Origin: Candidatus Desulfarcum epimagneticum
Lineage (GTDB): Bacteria > Desulfobacterota > Desulfobacteria > Desulfobacterales > CR-1
Length of the DNA: 64,000 nt
Reading direction: 5' to 3'
NCBI GenBank assembly: GCA_900659855.1
Contig: CAACVI010000049.1
Coordinates: 1 to 64,000, forward strand
The position numbers and the translations under genes were made by a program. Below the pieces are notes generated by a model. It was not told where the DNA came from. It saw only the letters and a list, made by a program, of their open reading frames with translations, and made no database searches. Each line of letters starts with the position of its first letter. Positions within the stretch are counted from its first letter, which is position 1. This document shows, one piece after another, positions 1 to 8,203 of the stretch.

Positions 1-92
1 TCCACCCCTGCCGGGAGCATCAGTTCTACTGCGGCGGCGGGGGAACCCTGGTGACCGGCCGCGACCGGGAGCGGAAAAACAGGAGACGTATC

Positions 93-314
93 ATGTCGGA
101 CGTAAATTACAATCAAGTCATATCCGAAATAAAGATATTAAATCTTTCAGATCAGCTTCGTCTTTTAGAAGAGATGGCGACATTGATTCGGAAAAAAACA
201 GGTAAAACAAAGCCCCGAAGCATTTTGGAGCTACAAGGAAAAGGCAAGAATATCTGGAAGGGACTGAATGTAAAAACATATATTGATGAGGAAAGATCAT
301 CGTGGAATGGATAG
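93..314 (+). CDS. antitoxin of a PIN-domain toxin-antitoxin pair
   Basis: A 73-residue protein placed directly before a PIN toxin gene and overlapping it by 13 bases, the usual layout of a VapBC-like antitoxin. The middle is helical and rich in Leu, Glu and Lys. The C-terminus (YIDEERSSWNG) resembles the toxin-binding tail of small antitoxins of the DUF2281/VapB kind. The start at 93 is chosen because AGGAG lies at 81-85; an upstream GTG at 51 in the same frame has no ribosome site. The frame stays open to the window edge, so what precedes it cannot be judged. Expected role: neutralise the toxin and repress the operon. Family assignment comes from context and tail pattern. Confidence 0.7.
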   Translation: MSDVNYNQVISEIKILNLSDQLRLLEEMATLIRKKTGKTKPRSILELQGKGKNIWKGLNVKTYIDEERSSWNG

Positions 315-751
315 ACGCATTGCAGGGAAAAACGGTGGGACTTGATACCGCGCCCCTGATTTATTTTATTGAAGAAAATCCTGCGCACATTAAAACGGTA
401 AAACTTTTCTTTGAAGAAATGGACAGGGGAAATTTTCTGGTTGTCACTTCAACCGTGACCTTACTTGAAGCGCTGGTGCATCCATTACGCAACAATAATT
501 GAGAACTGGCGACAGAATACCGGGACATCCTGCTTAACTCAAGGCTGATGATGTTGGAGGTTTCAAGCGCTATTGCGGAACAGGCGGCACAGCTCAGGTC
601 CGTCCATAATATCCGAACACCGGATGCCATCCAGATCAGCGCGGCATTAGACGCCGGGGCAACTCATTTTTTTACCAATGATATCCGATTGCCTGACATT
701 CCATCCATACAAATTCTTTCCATTCAATCTATTGCCTCGGGCTGGGGATAA
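302..751 (+). pseudogene. PIN-domain toxin (VapC-like), interrupted by an in-frame TGA
   Basis: Two open segments in one frame (302-502 and 503-751) are separated only by a TGA at 500-502. Together they give a 149-residue PIN ribonuclease, the normal family length. All four expected acidic positions can be seen: Asp in LDTAPLIYF and Glu in LLEAL before the stop, Asp in TPDAIQ and Asp in FFTND after it. Such toxins cleave RNA with a metal ion held by these residues. The first fragment carries only half of the active site, so the toxin should be inactive unless the stop is read through. A CGA to TGA change (Arg to stop) is the simplest cause. Confidence 0.8.
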
Positions 752-791
752 CGGAACTCAAGGTAAAAAAGGACAGGCCAATCATACTCTT

Positions 792-818
792 CCCCGGCGC
801 TATTTCCCTGCGCCGGGG
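792..818. repeat. 9-bp hairpin after the toxin gene
   Basis: CCCCGGCGC at 792-800 and GCGCCGGGG at 810-818 form a perfect 9-bp stem around a 9-base loop. It lies between the toxin remnant and the next gene. There is no T-run on either side, so it is not a classical intrinsic terminator, though it could stall transcription or protect an mRNA end. Confidence 0.5.
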
Positions 819-941
819 CCGTCACGGCATACATGCCGTCCGGCAGGTAGAGCCCCTTGCATTCATTTTCTTTTTGCGGTATGATGGGCGCCATCATTGT
901 CAGTCGAGCCTTCCCCACCCCATCCCCCACAGGAGACGGCC

Positions 942-1292
942 ATGCCGGGAAAAAGAATGGAAATCTCCCTGACCCTTAAAGACAAATGCGTCCAGACAAC
1001 GGGCGAAAAAACCTATGAGGCGCTCATGCGGGCGTATTTTGACAAAAAGACGCCGGGGCGTGAAAAACAGTCCATTGAAAATCGGCTGGCGGCTTTGTCG
1101 GTTTTTCTTGAAAAAGCGGATTTTCCCGGTCTTCGGGCCGCCTTTCCCGAGCTGGATCCGTCCCCGGGCTCCCCGGAAACCCTTTTAACCCTTCGGATCG
1201 GCGAGAACCCGGATCAAATCGAGCTGCGCTTCAACGGAAAAACCGCCCTGATGGGCGATTTTTTAAAAAACAGAGACCGGGAGGAAAAATGA
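942..1292 (+). CDS. unknown 116-residue protein coupled to the molybdate/sulfate permease
   Basis: I do not recognise the family. The protein is soluble, charged and has no signal peptide or membrane segment. The start at 942 follows AGGAG at 931-935; the longer frame beginning at 897 has no ribosome site and a Pro-rich artefactual leader. The stop overlaps the start of the permease gene (ATGA at 1289-1292), so the two are translationally coupled and probably work together. A regulatory or accessory role in anion uptake is an inference from this coupling only. Confidence 0.65.
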   Translation: MPGKRMEISLTLKDKCVQTTGEKTYEALMRAYFDKKTPGREKQSIENRLAALSVFLEKADFPGLRAAFPELDPSPGSPETLLTLRIGENPDQIELRFNGKTALMGDFLKNRDREEK

Positions 1293-2488
1293 CATCCCCT
1301 TTCCAATTCAACCGCATGGAGGCGGCGGGCTCCCTGGGCGATCTGGGAACCCTTCTGCCCATCGCCATGGGCATGATCATGATCAACGGACTGAGCCCGT
1401 CCGGGCTCTTTTTTTCCATCGGCGCGTTTTATATTCTCTCGGGCCTGTATTTCCGGACCCCGACGCCGGTCCAGCCCATGAAGGTCATCGGGGCCTACGC
1501 CGTGGCCATGTCCCTTTCCCCCTCCCAGATTTCGGGGGCCGGTCTTTTAATGGGCCTGCTTCTTCTGATCATCGGATTGTCCGGGGCCATCAAACTGGCG
1601 GGCCGTTATATTCCCCGGGCCACGGTGAGAGGGGTCCAGATGTCCACCGGGGTTCTGCTCACGGTCCAGGGGGTCAAATTCGTGCTGGGGACCTCCGGCC
1701 ACCAGGCCCTCCAGGGCGCGGCCGAGCCGTTTTTGCGCCTCCAGAGCCTGGGCCCCGTCCCCATCGGCGTGATCATCGGCCTTATCGGAACGCTCATCAT
1801 CCTGTTTCTTTTAGACAGCAAAAAACTTCCCGCCGCCCTTGTCGCCATCGTCTTCGGCCTTTCGGCGGGGCTGATCCTGGGAAAACCCGGGGGATTTGAG
1901 GGAATCCGGATCGGATTTCGCCTGCCCGACATCCTTCCCTTTGGTTTTCCGACCCAGGCGGACCTGTCATTCGCCCTGATCTTCCTGGTTCTGCCCCAGC
2001 TTCCCATGACCATGGGAAACGCCGTGATCGCCAACGCCGATCTGGCCCGGCGCTATTTCGGGGAAAAGGCCAAAAAAACCACCCATCCGGCCCTTTGCCT
2101 GAGCATGGGGCTGGCCAACCTCCTGTGCTTTTTCACAGGGGGCATGCCCCTTTGCCACGGGGCCGGGGGCCTGGCCGCCCATTACCGGTTCGGCGCCCGC
2201 GCCGCCGGCTCCAACCTCATCATCGGGGCCGTTTTCCTGTGCCTGGCGCTCTTTTTGGGCCCCCATGCCCTGGCCGTTTTGAAACTCATCCCCTTTTCCA
2301 TGCTGGGCGCGCTCCTGATATTCGCCGGGATCCAGCTGGGCCTGTCCATCCTGGATGTGAAGGAAAAAAAGGACCTGTTTGTGGTCCTGCTCATGGCGGG
2401 CGTCACCCTGGCCTCCAACCTCGCGGTGGGGTTCGGCGCCGGGATTGTGGCGGCGTATATGCTTCAATCCGGCAGGCTTAAGGTTTGA
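1289..2488 (+). CDS. putative molybdate/sulfate permease (MOT1-like)
   Basis: A 399-residue polytopic membrane protein with about ten hydrophobic segments. The first segment carries GSLGDLGTLLPIAMG and the third PVQPMKVIGAYA, motifs typical of the MOT1-type family related to SulP carriers but lacking the cytoplasmic STAS domain. The family imports molybdate or sulfate across the inner membrane. Both substrates would suit a sulfate-reducing anaerobe rich in molybdenum enzymes; the sequence alone cannot choose between them. It overlaps the preceding small gene by four bases and ends 16 bases before a convergent gene. Confidence 0.8.
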   Translation: MTSPFQFNRMEAAGSLGDLGTLLPIAMGMIMINGLSPSGLFFSIGAFYILSGLYFRTPTPVQPMKVIGAYAVAMSLSPSQISGAGLLMGLLLLIIGLSGAIKLAGRYIPRATVRGVQMSTGVLLTVQGVKFVLGTSGHQALQGAAEPFLRLQSLGPVPIGVIIGLIGTLIILFLLDSKKLPAALVAIVFGLSAGLILGKPGGFEGIRIGFRLPDILPFGFPTQADLSFALIFLVLPQLPMTMGNAVIANADLARRYFGEKAKKTTHPALCLSMGLANLLCFFTGGMPLCHGAGGLAAHYRFGARAAGSNLIIGAVFLCLALFLGPHALAVLKLIPFSMLGALLIFAGIQLGLSILDVKEKKDLFVVLLMAGVTLASNLAVGFGAGIVAAYMLQSGRLKV

Positions 2489-2504
2489 GACACTCGTCCA
2501 CTCT

Positions 2505-3137
2505 TCAGCCGCGCAAAACAACAACCCCCCAGACCCCGGCCGCCAGAAAATAGATCAAAAGCGTGGCCGGCAGGGAATCGGATTTAAGCTTCATGGCCGT
2601 GCCGGTGGACCTTTTTAAGACGGGAATGAAGCCGAATTTGACGGTAAAGGCGTTAAGCTCATCCATCAGGAGGTGAAGCATGCATCCGAAGAAAACGGTG
2701 AGGGCGCAGAGGCGGGCCATGTCTTTTCCCGAGTCTGAAAACAAAAGATACCCGACGCCGGCGCATAAAACCGCGAAGGGAACGCTGTGCATGACGCCCC
2801 TGTGAACGGTGAGTTTTTTGATCAGGGCGCATCCGACGTGGCGGATGGCCACGTAGGAGATGGAAAAATAGCACAGGACCAGCTCAGGGGAGGTCCCCCA
2901 GAGTCGGGCCGCGTGTGAAAAAAGGAGGCTGGGAATCAGGACCGAGATAAAATGGAACATGAAGGCCAGGGGCTTTCCCGTGTCGCTGTCCAGGTCGGGC
3001 AAAAGACCCGAGACCGCGCCCACAATGGCCACCGCCGCCGCCTGCGGCAGGGAAAGGGAGTGGGCGTAAAAACCGAGCGCCGAAAAACCGGCCCCGGCCG
3101 CCACCCCCCCGACCGCATGCGCCTTAAAGCCCGCCAT
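2505..3137 (-). CDS. YdjM-like membrane-bound metal-dependent hydrolase
   Basis: A 210-residue membrane protein with the metal-ligand pattern of the YdjM/LexA-binding hydrolase family: PDLDSDTGKP near residue 47, HRGVMHS near 118 and HLLMDELN near 160. At least four hydrophobic segments surround these motifs. Its start overlaps the glyS stop by one base (TGATG), so it is the last gene of the glyQ-glyS transcript. The physiological substrate of the family is not known, and nothing here ties it functionally to tRNA charging. Confidence 0.75.
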   Translation of the reverse strand: MAGFKAHAVGGVAAGAGFSALGFYAHSLSLPQAAAVAIVGAVSGLLPDLDSDTGKPLAFMFHFISVLIPSLLFSHAARLWGTSPELVLCYFSISYVAIRHVGCALIKKLTVHRGVMHSVPFAVLCAGVGYLLFSDSGKDMARLCALTVFFGCMLHLLMDELNAFTVKFGFIPVLKRSTGTAMKLKSDSLPATLLIYFLAAGVWGVVVLRG

Positions 3138-5227
3138 CAGGCGGAAAGTTTTGAAAAGTCCCCGAAAATATTAAACATGTCCCCGAGCTTCTTTAAAAGG
3201 GACAGCCGGTTGGCCCGGATTTCGGGGTTGGGGTCCATGACCATGACGCCGTCGAAATACGCGTCCACTTCCTTTCTTAAGGAGGCCGCGTCCAAAAGGG
3301 CCTCGCCATACCGGCCCCGGGCGGTTTTTTCCTGAATTTTTTCAGACGTTTTTTGAAACGCGTCCAGAAGCGCCCCCTCGCAGTCATCCTCAAACAGGCC
3401 CGGGTCCGGCCCATCCGCGCGGAAGGAGTCGGGGTCCGCTTTTTTGACGATGTTCACCACCCGCTTGAAGGCGACGGCCAAAGGCTCGAAATCCGGTTTT
3501 CGCTTAATGGCCTCCAGCGCCCCGGCCCGTTCCCAGACCCCGGGGATATGGTCGGTGGAAACGCCTGTGACCGCCTGGACCACATCCTTTGAAACCCCCT
3601 CGTCCTCCAGAAGATTTTCCATCCGGGTTTTGAAAAACCGTTCGATATCGGCGGCCGTCTGATCGATGTCCCCGCCCGTTAAATGGTCCGTGAAATGGCC
3701 CAGGCTTTCTTTGATGAGATCCGTCAAATCAAACGAAAATCCCCTTTCGCGCATCATGCGGACAATGCCGATTCCCTGGCGTCTGAGGGCGTAGGGGTCC
3801 CGGGCCCCGGTGGGGACAAATCCCACGCTGAAACATCCGCAGATGGAGTCGATTTTATCCGCCACGCTCAAAACCGCCCCGGCCTCGGATTCGGGAAGGG
3901 GGCCGCCGGAGCGCGTGGGCCGGTAGCGCTCCTCAATGGCCGTTGACACTTCCGGGGGCTCGTTTTCAACCTGGGTGAGCGCCCGGCCCATGACCCCCTG
4001 GAGCTTGGGAAACTCCACCACCACCTTGCTCACCAGGTCCGCGTTGCACAGAAAAGCGGCGCGCTCCGCATGCGCCTCGAAGTCCCGGTCCCCGGGCCTG
4101 ACCCGGCCGCATATAAACCGGCACAGTTTTTGAACCCGGAGGGTCTTTTCATGCATGGAGCCCAAATCCGCCTGGAACAGGACTTTTTTCAGCTTTTCCA
4201 CCCGCCGGGAGGAGGGCTCGGCCACATCATTCTCATAAAAAAACCGGGCGTCGGCCAGCCGGGCCCGCAGCACCCGCTCATGCCCCTTTGAAACCAGGTC
4301 CATGTCTTTGGCCGGGGTGTTGTTGACGGCGATGAAAAAAGGCATAAGGCCGCCTTTTTCATCCACCACGGCGAAATATTTCTGGTGCTCCCGCATGGCC
4401 GTGATCAGAACCTCCCGGGGCAGGGCCAGGAAATCGGCGTCAAAGGCGCCCGCCGACACCGCCGGATATTCCACGAGGTTGGCCACGATGTCCAGAAGCG
4501 CCGCGTCTTCCAGCGCCCGGCCGCCTTTCTCCCGGGCGGCCTCAGAGACTTTTTCCGCGATCTTTGCCTTTCGGACGGCCGGGTCCACGATGACAAAGGC
4601 CTCCTCCAGGCGTTTTTCATACTCTTCGGGAGAATCAATCTTGATTTTCCCGGGACTCATGAACGCATGTCCCCGGCAGATCCGGCCGCTTTTAATATTT
4701 TCCATGGAAAACGAAATGACCTGACGGCCGAAAAGCGCCAGAATGCTGTGGACGGGACGGGCGAAACGCATGGAAAAATCCCCCCATCTCATGGTCTTGG
4801 GAAACGGAATGGAGGAGATCGCCTGGGGCAAAATGTCCTTCAGGACCGCCTGGGCGGCCAGCCCCGGCTTTTTTTGAACCGCCATGATCCGCCGGCCCTT
4901 GGGGGTCTCCACCCGCTTGAGACGGCTCACCGGGACGCCGGCCCTTTCAGCGAATTTTTCCGCCGCGATGGTCGGGGCGTTGTTTTCATCAAAGGCCGCC
5001 TTTTCCGGGGGGCCTAAAATTTCCGTCACAACGGGCCGCTGTTTTTCCGAGACATCTTTGATCTCCACGCAAAGCCGCCTGGGGGTTCCAAAGGACCGGG
5101 CGGCTCCAAAATCGATCCCGGCGTTTTCCAGTTTTCCTTTCAGGCCCGACACAAGGGCGTCCAGAGCCGGCTGAATGTAGCCCGCCGGGATTTCTTCGGT
5201 TCCGATTTCAAGAAGCAGTGTTTTCAT
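3137..5227 (-). CDS. glyS: glycyl-tRNA synthetase beta subunit
   Basis: A 696-residue protein of the usual length for the bacterial GlyRS beta chain. It opens with the family hallmark LLLEIGTEEIPAGY, continues through the B3/4-like and HD-like central parts, and ends in a helical DALR-type anticodon-binding region around residues 580-690. With GlyQ it forms the alpha2beta2 enzyme that charges tRNA-Gly in the cytoplasm. It lies downstream of glyQ but 194 bases away, and the gap holds a large palindromic element that could separate expression of the two subunits. The start is the first ATG of the frame, just before the conserved motif. Confidence 0.97.
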   Translation of the reverse strand: MKTLLLEIGTEEIPAGYIQPALDALVSGLKGKLENAGIDFGAARSFGTPRRLCVEIKDVSEKQRPVVTEILGPPEKAAFDENNAPTIAAEKFAERAGVPVSRLKRVETPKGRRIMAVQKKPGLAAQAVLKDILPQAISSIPFPKTMRWGDFSMRFARPVHSILALFGRQVISFSMENIKSGRICRGHAFMSPGKIKIDSPEEYEKRLEEAFVIVDPAVRKAKIAEKVSEAAREKGGRALEDAALLDIVANLVEYPAVSAGAFDADFLALPREVLITAMREHQKYFAVVDEKGGLMPFFIAVNNTPAKDMDLVSKGHERVLRARLADARFFYENDVAEPSSRRVEKLKKVLFQADLGSMHEKTLRVQKLCRFICGRVRPGDRDFEAHAERAAFLCNADLVSKVVVEFPKLQGVMGRALTQVENEPPEVSTAIEERYRPTRSGGPLPESEAGAVLSVADKIDSICGCFSVGFVPTGARDPYALRRQGIGIVRMMRERGFSFDLTDLIKESLGHFTDHLTGGDIDQTAADIERFFKTRMENLLEDEGVSKDVVQAVTGVSTDHIPGVWERAGALEAIKRKPDFEPLAVAFKRVVNIVKKADPDSFRADGPDPGLFEDDCEGALLDAFQKTSEKIQEKTARGRYGEALLDAASLRKEVDAYFDGVMVMDPNPEIRANRLSLLKKLGDMFNIFGDFSKLSA

Positions 5228-5310
5228 TTTTATCCTGTGTGTGTTTCGGTTTTATCCGTGGTCTTTTTTTTCATCCCTTCTTTTGGTAAACTCACAAAAA
5301 ATGGATCAAC

Positions 5311-5432
5311 GGCATCGTAGAAATTCGATATACAAGGCGTAGCGGTTATTTTTAATTGAGGCAATACATGTAAGTATGCCTCAATTAAAAATAACCGCTG
5401 CAACACCGTAGATCGGATTTTCTACGATGTCG
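5311..5432. repeat. large palindromic intergenic element between glyQ and glyS
   Basis: A perfect 23-bp inverted repeat (5341-5363 with 5377-5399; core AGCGGTTATTTTTAATTGAG) surrounds a 13-base loop. Outside it, imperfect arms continue: CATCGTAGAAA on the left and TTTCTACGATG on the right. The right outer arm supplies the glyQ stop codon (TAG, complement of 5422-5424). A related half element lies at 10450-10504, and shorter relatives at about 20603 and 25371. In the glyQ-glyS transcript it would fold into a long hairpin in the spacer. Confidence 0.85.
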
Positions 5433-6300
5433 TCTTCTGGAGCAATGGGAACCCCATGGATTCCCTTTGCTCCAGATACGCCCGGGCGCACGCCCGGGCG
5501 ATGTTTCGAATCCGGGTGATGTAGCCGGTTCGCTCGGTGACGCTGATGGCCCCCCGGGCGTCCAGGAGATTGAAGGTGTGGGAGCATTTCAGGCAGTATT
5601 CATAGGCCGGAAGAACCATGGATTTTTCGGCGATTCTCATGGCCTCGGCCTCATAGGCGCTGAACATGCCCAGGAGCATGTCGGCGTCGGCCTCCTCAAA
5701 ATTGTAGCGGGACTGCTCCACCTCCTGCTGGTGGTGAACATCCCCGTAGGAAATCTCCGGGTTCCACCTCAAATCGTACACATTGTCAACGCCCTGGAGA
5801 TACATGGCGATTCGCTCCAGGCCATAGGTCAGCTCCACAGACACAGGACGCAGCTCCACGCTGCCGGCCAGCTGAAAATAGGTGAACTGGGTCACCTCCA
5901 TGCCGTCCAGCCAGACCTCCCATCCCAGGCCCGAGGCCCCGAGGGTGGGGGATTCCCAGTCGTCCTCCACAAAGCGGATGTCGTGCTCGAGCGGATTGAC
6001 CCCCAGCGCCTTTAAGCTTTTGAGATACTGCTCCTGAACATCCAGGGGGGAGGGTTTTAAAATAACCTGGAACTGGTAATAATGCTGGAGGCGGTTGGGG
6101 TTCTCCCCGTAGCGGCCGTCGGTGGGGCGGCGGGAGGGCTGGACATAGGCCACGTTCCACGGCTCCGGGCCCAGCGCCCTTAAGAGGGTGGCGGGATGAA
6201 AGGTCCCGGCCCCCACCTCCATGTCATAGGGCTGGGTCAGGACGCATCCCCTTTTGGACCAGAATTTCTGCAAAGACAGTATGATATCCTGAAAATACAT
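5422..6300 (-). CDS. glyQ: glycyl-tRNA synthetase alpha subunit
   Basis: A 292-residue protein of family length and very typical sequence: [12 protein letters not shown] at the N-terminus, [35 protein letters not shown] and [15 protein letters not shown] follow in order. These belong to the class II catalytic core that forms glycyl-adenylate. Charging of tRNA-Gly needs the GlyS partner encoded next. The last residues (about QKTTS) come from the repeat element at 5311-5432, so the C-terminus has been replaced or extended by repeat sequence. It follows the GHMP kinase gene by 59 bases. Confidence 0.97.
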   Translation of the reverse strand: MYFQDIILSLQKFWSKRGCVLTQPYDMEVGAGTFHPATLLRALGPEPWNVAYVQPSRRPTDGRYGENPNRLQHYYQFQVILKPSPLDVQEQYLKSLKALGVNPLEHDIRFVEDDWESPTLGASGLGWEVWLDGMEVTQFTYFQLAGSVELRPVSVELTYGLERIAMYLQGVDNVYDLRWNPEISYGDVHHQQEVEQSRYNFEEADADMLLGMFSAYEAEAMRIAEKSMVLPAYEYCLKCSHTFNLLDARGAISVTERTGYITRIRNIARACARAYLEQRESMGFPLLQKTTS

Positions 6301-6359
6301 GTGTGGTTATCCTTTTTGCGTCTGTTAAATGTGTGTGTTTTAAGTCAAAAAGCCTTCGC

Positions 6360-7430
6360 TCAGGCCAGGCCCAGGGAATCAATCCCCGCGTCCAGGACCC
6401 GGGAGCCGGGGCCCGCCGCCGCCAGGGGTTTCCATTTTTCTTTGAGCCGGGCGATGTCGGGGCCCTCTCCCATCGCCCACACGCATCCCCCGCCGCCGGC
6501 GCCGGTGAATTTGGCCCCGCATCCGGCGTCCGCGGCGGCCCGGACAAAGGCCCGGCCCATGTCGTCCAGGGCGTCGGGGGTCATCTCCAGTCTCAAGGCC
6601 GTCTCCCGGCTCATGGCCGAGGCGGCGGCGCGGATGTCGCCCTTTTCAACGGCGTCCGTGAAGGTTCGGGCGCAATGGGCGATCTTTTTCCAGACCGTCC
6701 GGTTTTCACCGGCCAGAAAGGCGGCGATCCACCGGCCGTTGATATCCTGGGACACATGGGGCCTTCCGCAGTAGGCGATGAGAATTTTTTTCTCAAAATC
6801 CGGAATATCCTCTTTTTTGAGCAGGGATTTTCTTTCAAAACACACCTCTCCCGGCCCCTTTTTCCACAGCCACGCGCTCACCCCTCCAAAGGCCGCCGCC
6901 AGATGGTCCTGGCGCCCGCAGGGAACCCCGGCCGCCCCCTGCTCAATGGCGTGGGCCGTCAGCGCCGCCCCGGTCCTGAACATGTCCCCCTGTTTTTGGG
7001 ACCCGGGCGCCCTGGCCTGTAAAAAGGCCCCGACCGCCGCCACCGCCGCCGCCGAAGACCCGCCCAGGGCGCTTCGGGGGGGAGAGGCCGAATCAATCTC
7101 CATGTGAACCCCGGGGCTTTGAGAATCCATGCCGTTAAAGTAAACGGCGATGGCGAACATCAGGCCCAGGGGATGGGAAAACGGCGCCTCGTCAAGGGGA
7201 AAATCCGCGCTTTCAAAGCCCCGGGAAGACACCTTGACCCTTCCCGGGTCGTGGGGAAGAAGCCTGACCCGGGTCCTTAAATCCAGGGCGATGTTAAAGG
7301 TGAGCGGCGCCGGTTTTCGTATGGACAGATAAAAGGCCGGGATGTCCAGGGTGCCGCCCATGTCCACCCGGCACGGCGCCGAGTTTTCCACCGGCCCCGA
7401 CTCCAGCGTCCGGGTGAAAATATCCGTCAT
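6360..7430 (-). CDS. GHMP-family sugar or metabolite kinase
   Basis: A 356-residue GHMP kinase. The glycine-serine ATP loop is visible as SALGGSSAAAVAAVG (about residues 120-134), and the C-terminal motif 3 as KFTGAGGGGCVWAM (about 313-326). The N-terminal CRVDMGGTLDIPAFY matches the substrate-side motif of the heptose-7-phosphate kinase or galactokinase-like branch. The protein phosphorylates a small hydroxyl substrate that cannot be fixed from sequence. Its start overlaps the recO stop by four bases (ATGA), and glyQ follows, so it sits in a housekeeping transcript. Confidence 0.8.
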   Translation of the reverse strand: MTDIFTRTLESGPVENSAPCRVDMGGTLDIPAFYLSIRKPAPLTFNIALDLRTRVRLLPHDPGRVKVSSRGFESADFPLDEAPFSHPLGLMFAIAVYFNGMDSQSPGVHMEIDSASPPRSALGGSSAAAVAAVGAFLQARAPGSQKQGDMFRTGAALTAHAIEQGAAGVPCGRQDHLAAAFGGVSAWLWKKGPGEVCFERKSLLKKEDIPDFEKKILIAYCGRPHVSQDINGRWIAAFLAGENRTVWKKIAHCARTFTDAVEKGDIRAAASAMSRETALRLEMTPDALDDMGRAFVRAAADAGCGAKFTGAGGGGCVWAMGEGPDIARLKEKWKPLAAAGPGSRVLDAGIDSLGLA

Positions 7431-8203
7431 GAGGCCTCTCTGATCCGCTTTAAAAAGCGAAGGCTTTTCAGCTCTTTTCCCAGGTGAAAGGGCGCGAACG
7501 CCTCCAGCATTCCCAGGGCCTCTTTAAGCATGGGGGGCGAAAAGCGGGCCCTTTGCGCCTGGCGCATGTCTTTCCCGGCGATCCACAGCAGCTGCTTGAC
7601 GGTCCCCTTTGACAGCCGCATATCCGCGGACAGGCCCGGGTCGCATTCCGGGCACGTCACGCCGCCTTTGGCCAGGCTGAAACCGATTTTTTTGTTTTTC
7701 ATGTCGTCCAGGGATTTTCCGCATGCCACGCACCGGTCCAGGACCGGGCTCAGTCCCGACTCCTCCATGAACTTCATCTGGAAAATCGCCGAAATCCCGT
7801 CCTCCGTTCCCCGGGGGCCGTTGATGGCCATAAGGGCGCTTTTCAAAAGATCATACACGGCCGCCTGTTGGACCCGCTCCTCCAGCCATTGATGAATCAG
7901 CTCGACCCAGTAGCCGGCGTAGGCCGTCTTTTTCACATCGGATCGAATACCGGGCAGCGGGTCCACAATGACCGCCTCGTTGAGGATGGAAAGGCCGCCC
8001 TTTTTCTTTGTGACGCACACAATTTTAAGAATGGAAAAAAGCTCCAGAACCCCGGCGAAGCGTTTCACGCTTTTTTTGGCCGACTTGGCCAGCGCCGACA
8101 TCTTTCCGTCCGACCGGGTCAGAAATGTGACAATGAGGTCATGGTCGCCATATTCCACGCTTCGGATCAGGATGGCGGGGGTGAAAAAATTCGACATGGT
8201 CAC
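7427..8203 (-). CDS. recO: DNA repair protein RecO
   Basis: RecO helps RecR load RecA on SSB-coated single-stranded DNA during recombinational repair. This 258-residue protein has the N-terminal OB-fold region (residues 5-80), the helical middle, and a zinc site seen as CVACGK near 157 and CPEC near 180. The frame begins with GTG at 8203, overlapping the mgtE stop by four bases; an ATG two codons later (8197) is an equally good start. No clear ribosome site precedes either, consistent with coupling to mgtE. Confidence 0.92.
   Translation of the reverse strand: MTMSNFFTPAILIRSVEYGDHDLIVTFLTRSDGKMSALAKSAKKSVKRFAGVLELFSILKIVCVTKKKGGLSILNEAVIVDPLPGIRSDVKKTAYAGYWVELIHQWLEERVQQAAVYDLLKSALMAINGPRGTEDGISAIFQMKFMEESGLSPVLDRCVACGKSLDDMKNKKIGFSLAKGGVTCPECDPGLSADMRLSKGTVKQLLWIAGKDMRQAQRARFSPPMLKEALGMLEAFAPFHLGKELKSLRFLKRIREAS

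Noticed and set aside
500-540. Selenocysteine reading of the TGA in the PIN toxin
   Set aside because: No hairpin with a suitable loop lies 15-40 bases after the TGA and PIN nucleases have no redox residue at this site; a nonsense mutation is simpler.
724-930. Minus-strand 68-codon frame after the PIN toxin, with a protein-like sequence (LPDGMYAVTAPAQ...)
   Set aside because: No ribosome site before any start codon, overlaps the toxin remnant and the leader of the next gene; the apparent order comes partly from the hairpin at 792-818. It could be a gene remnant but cannot be supported.
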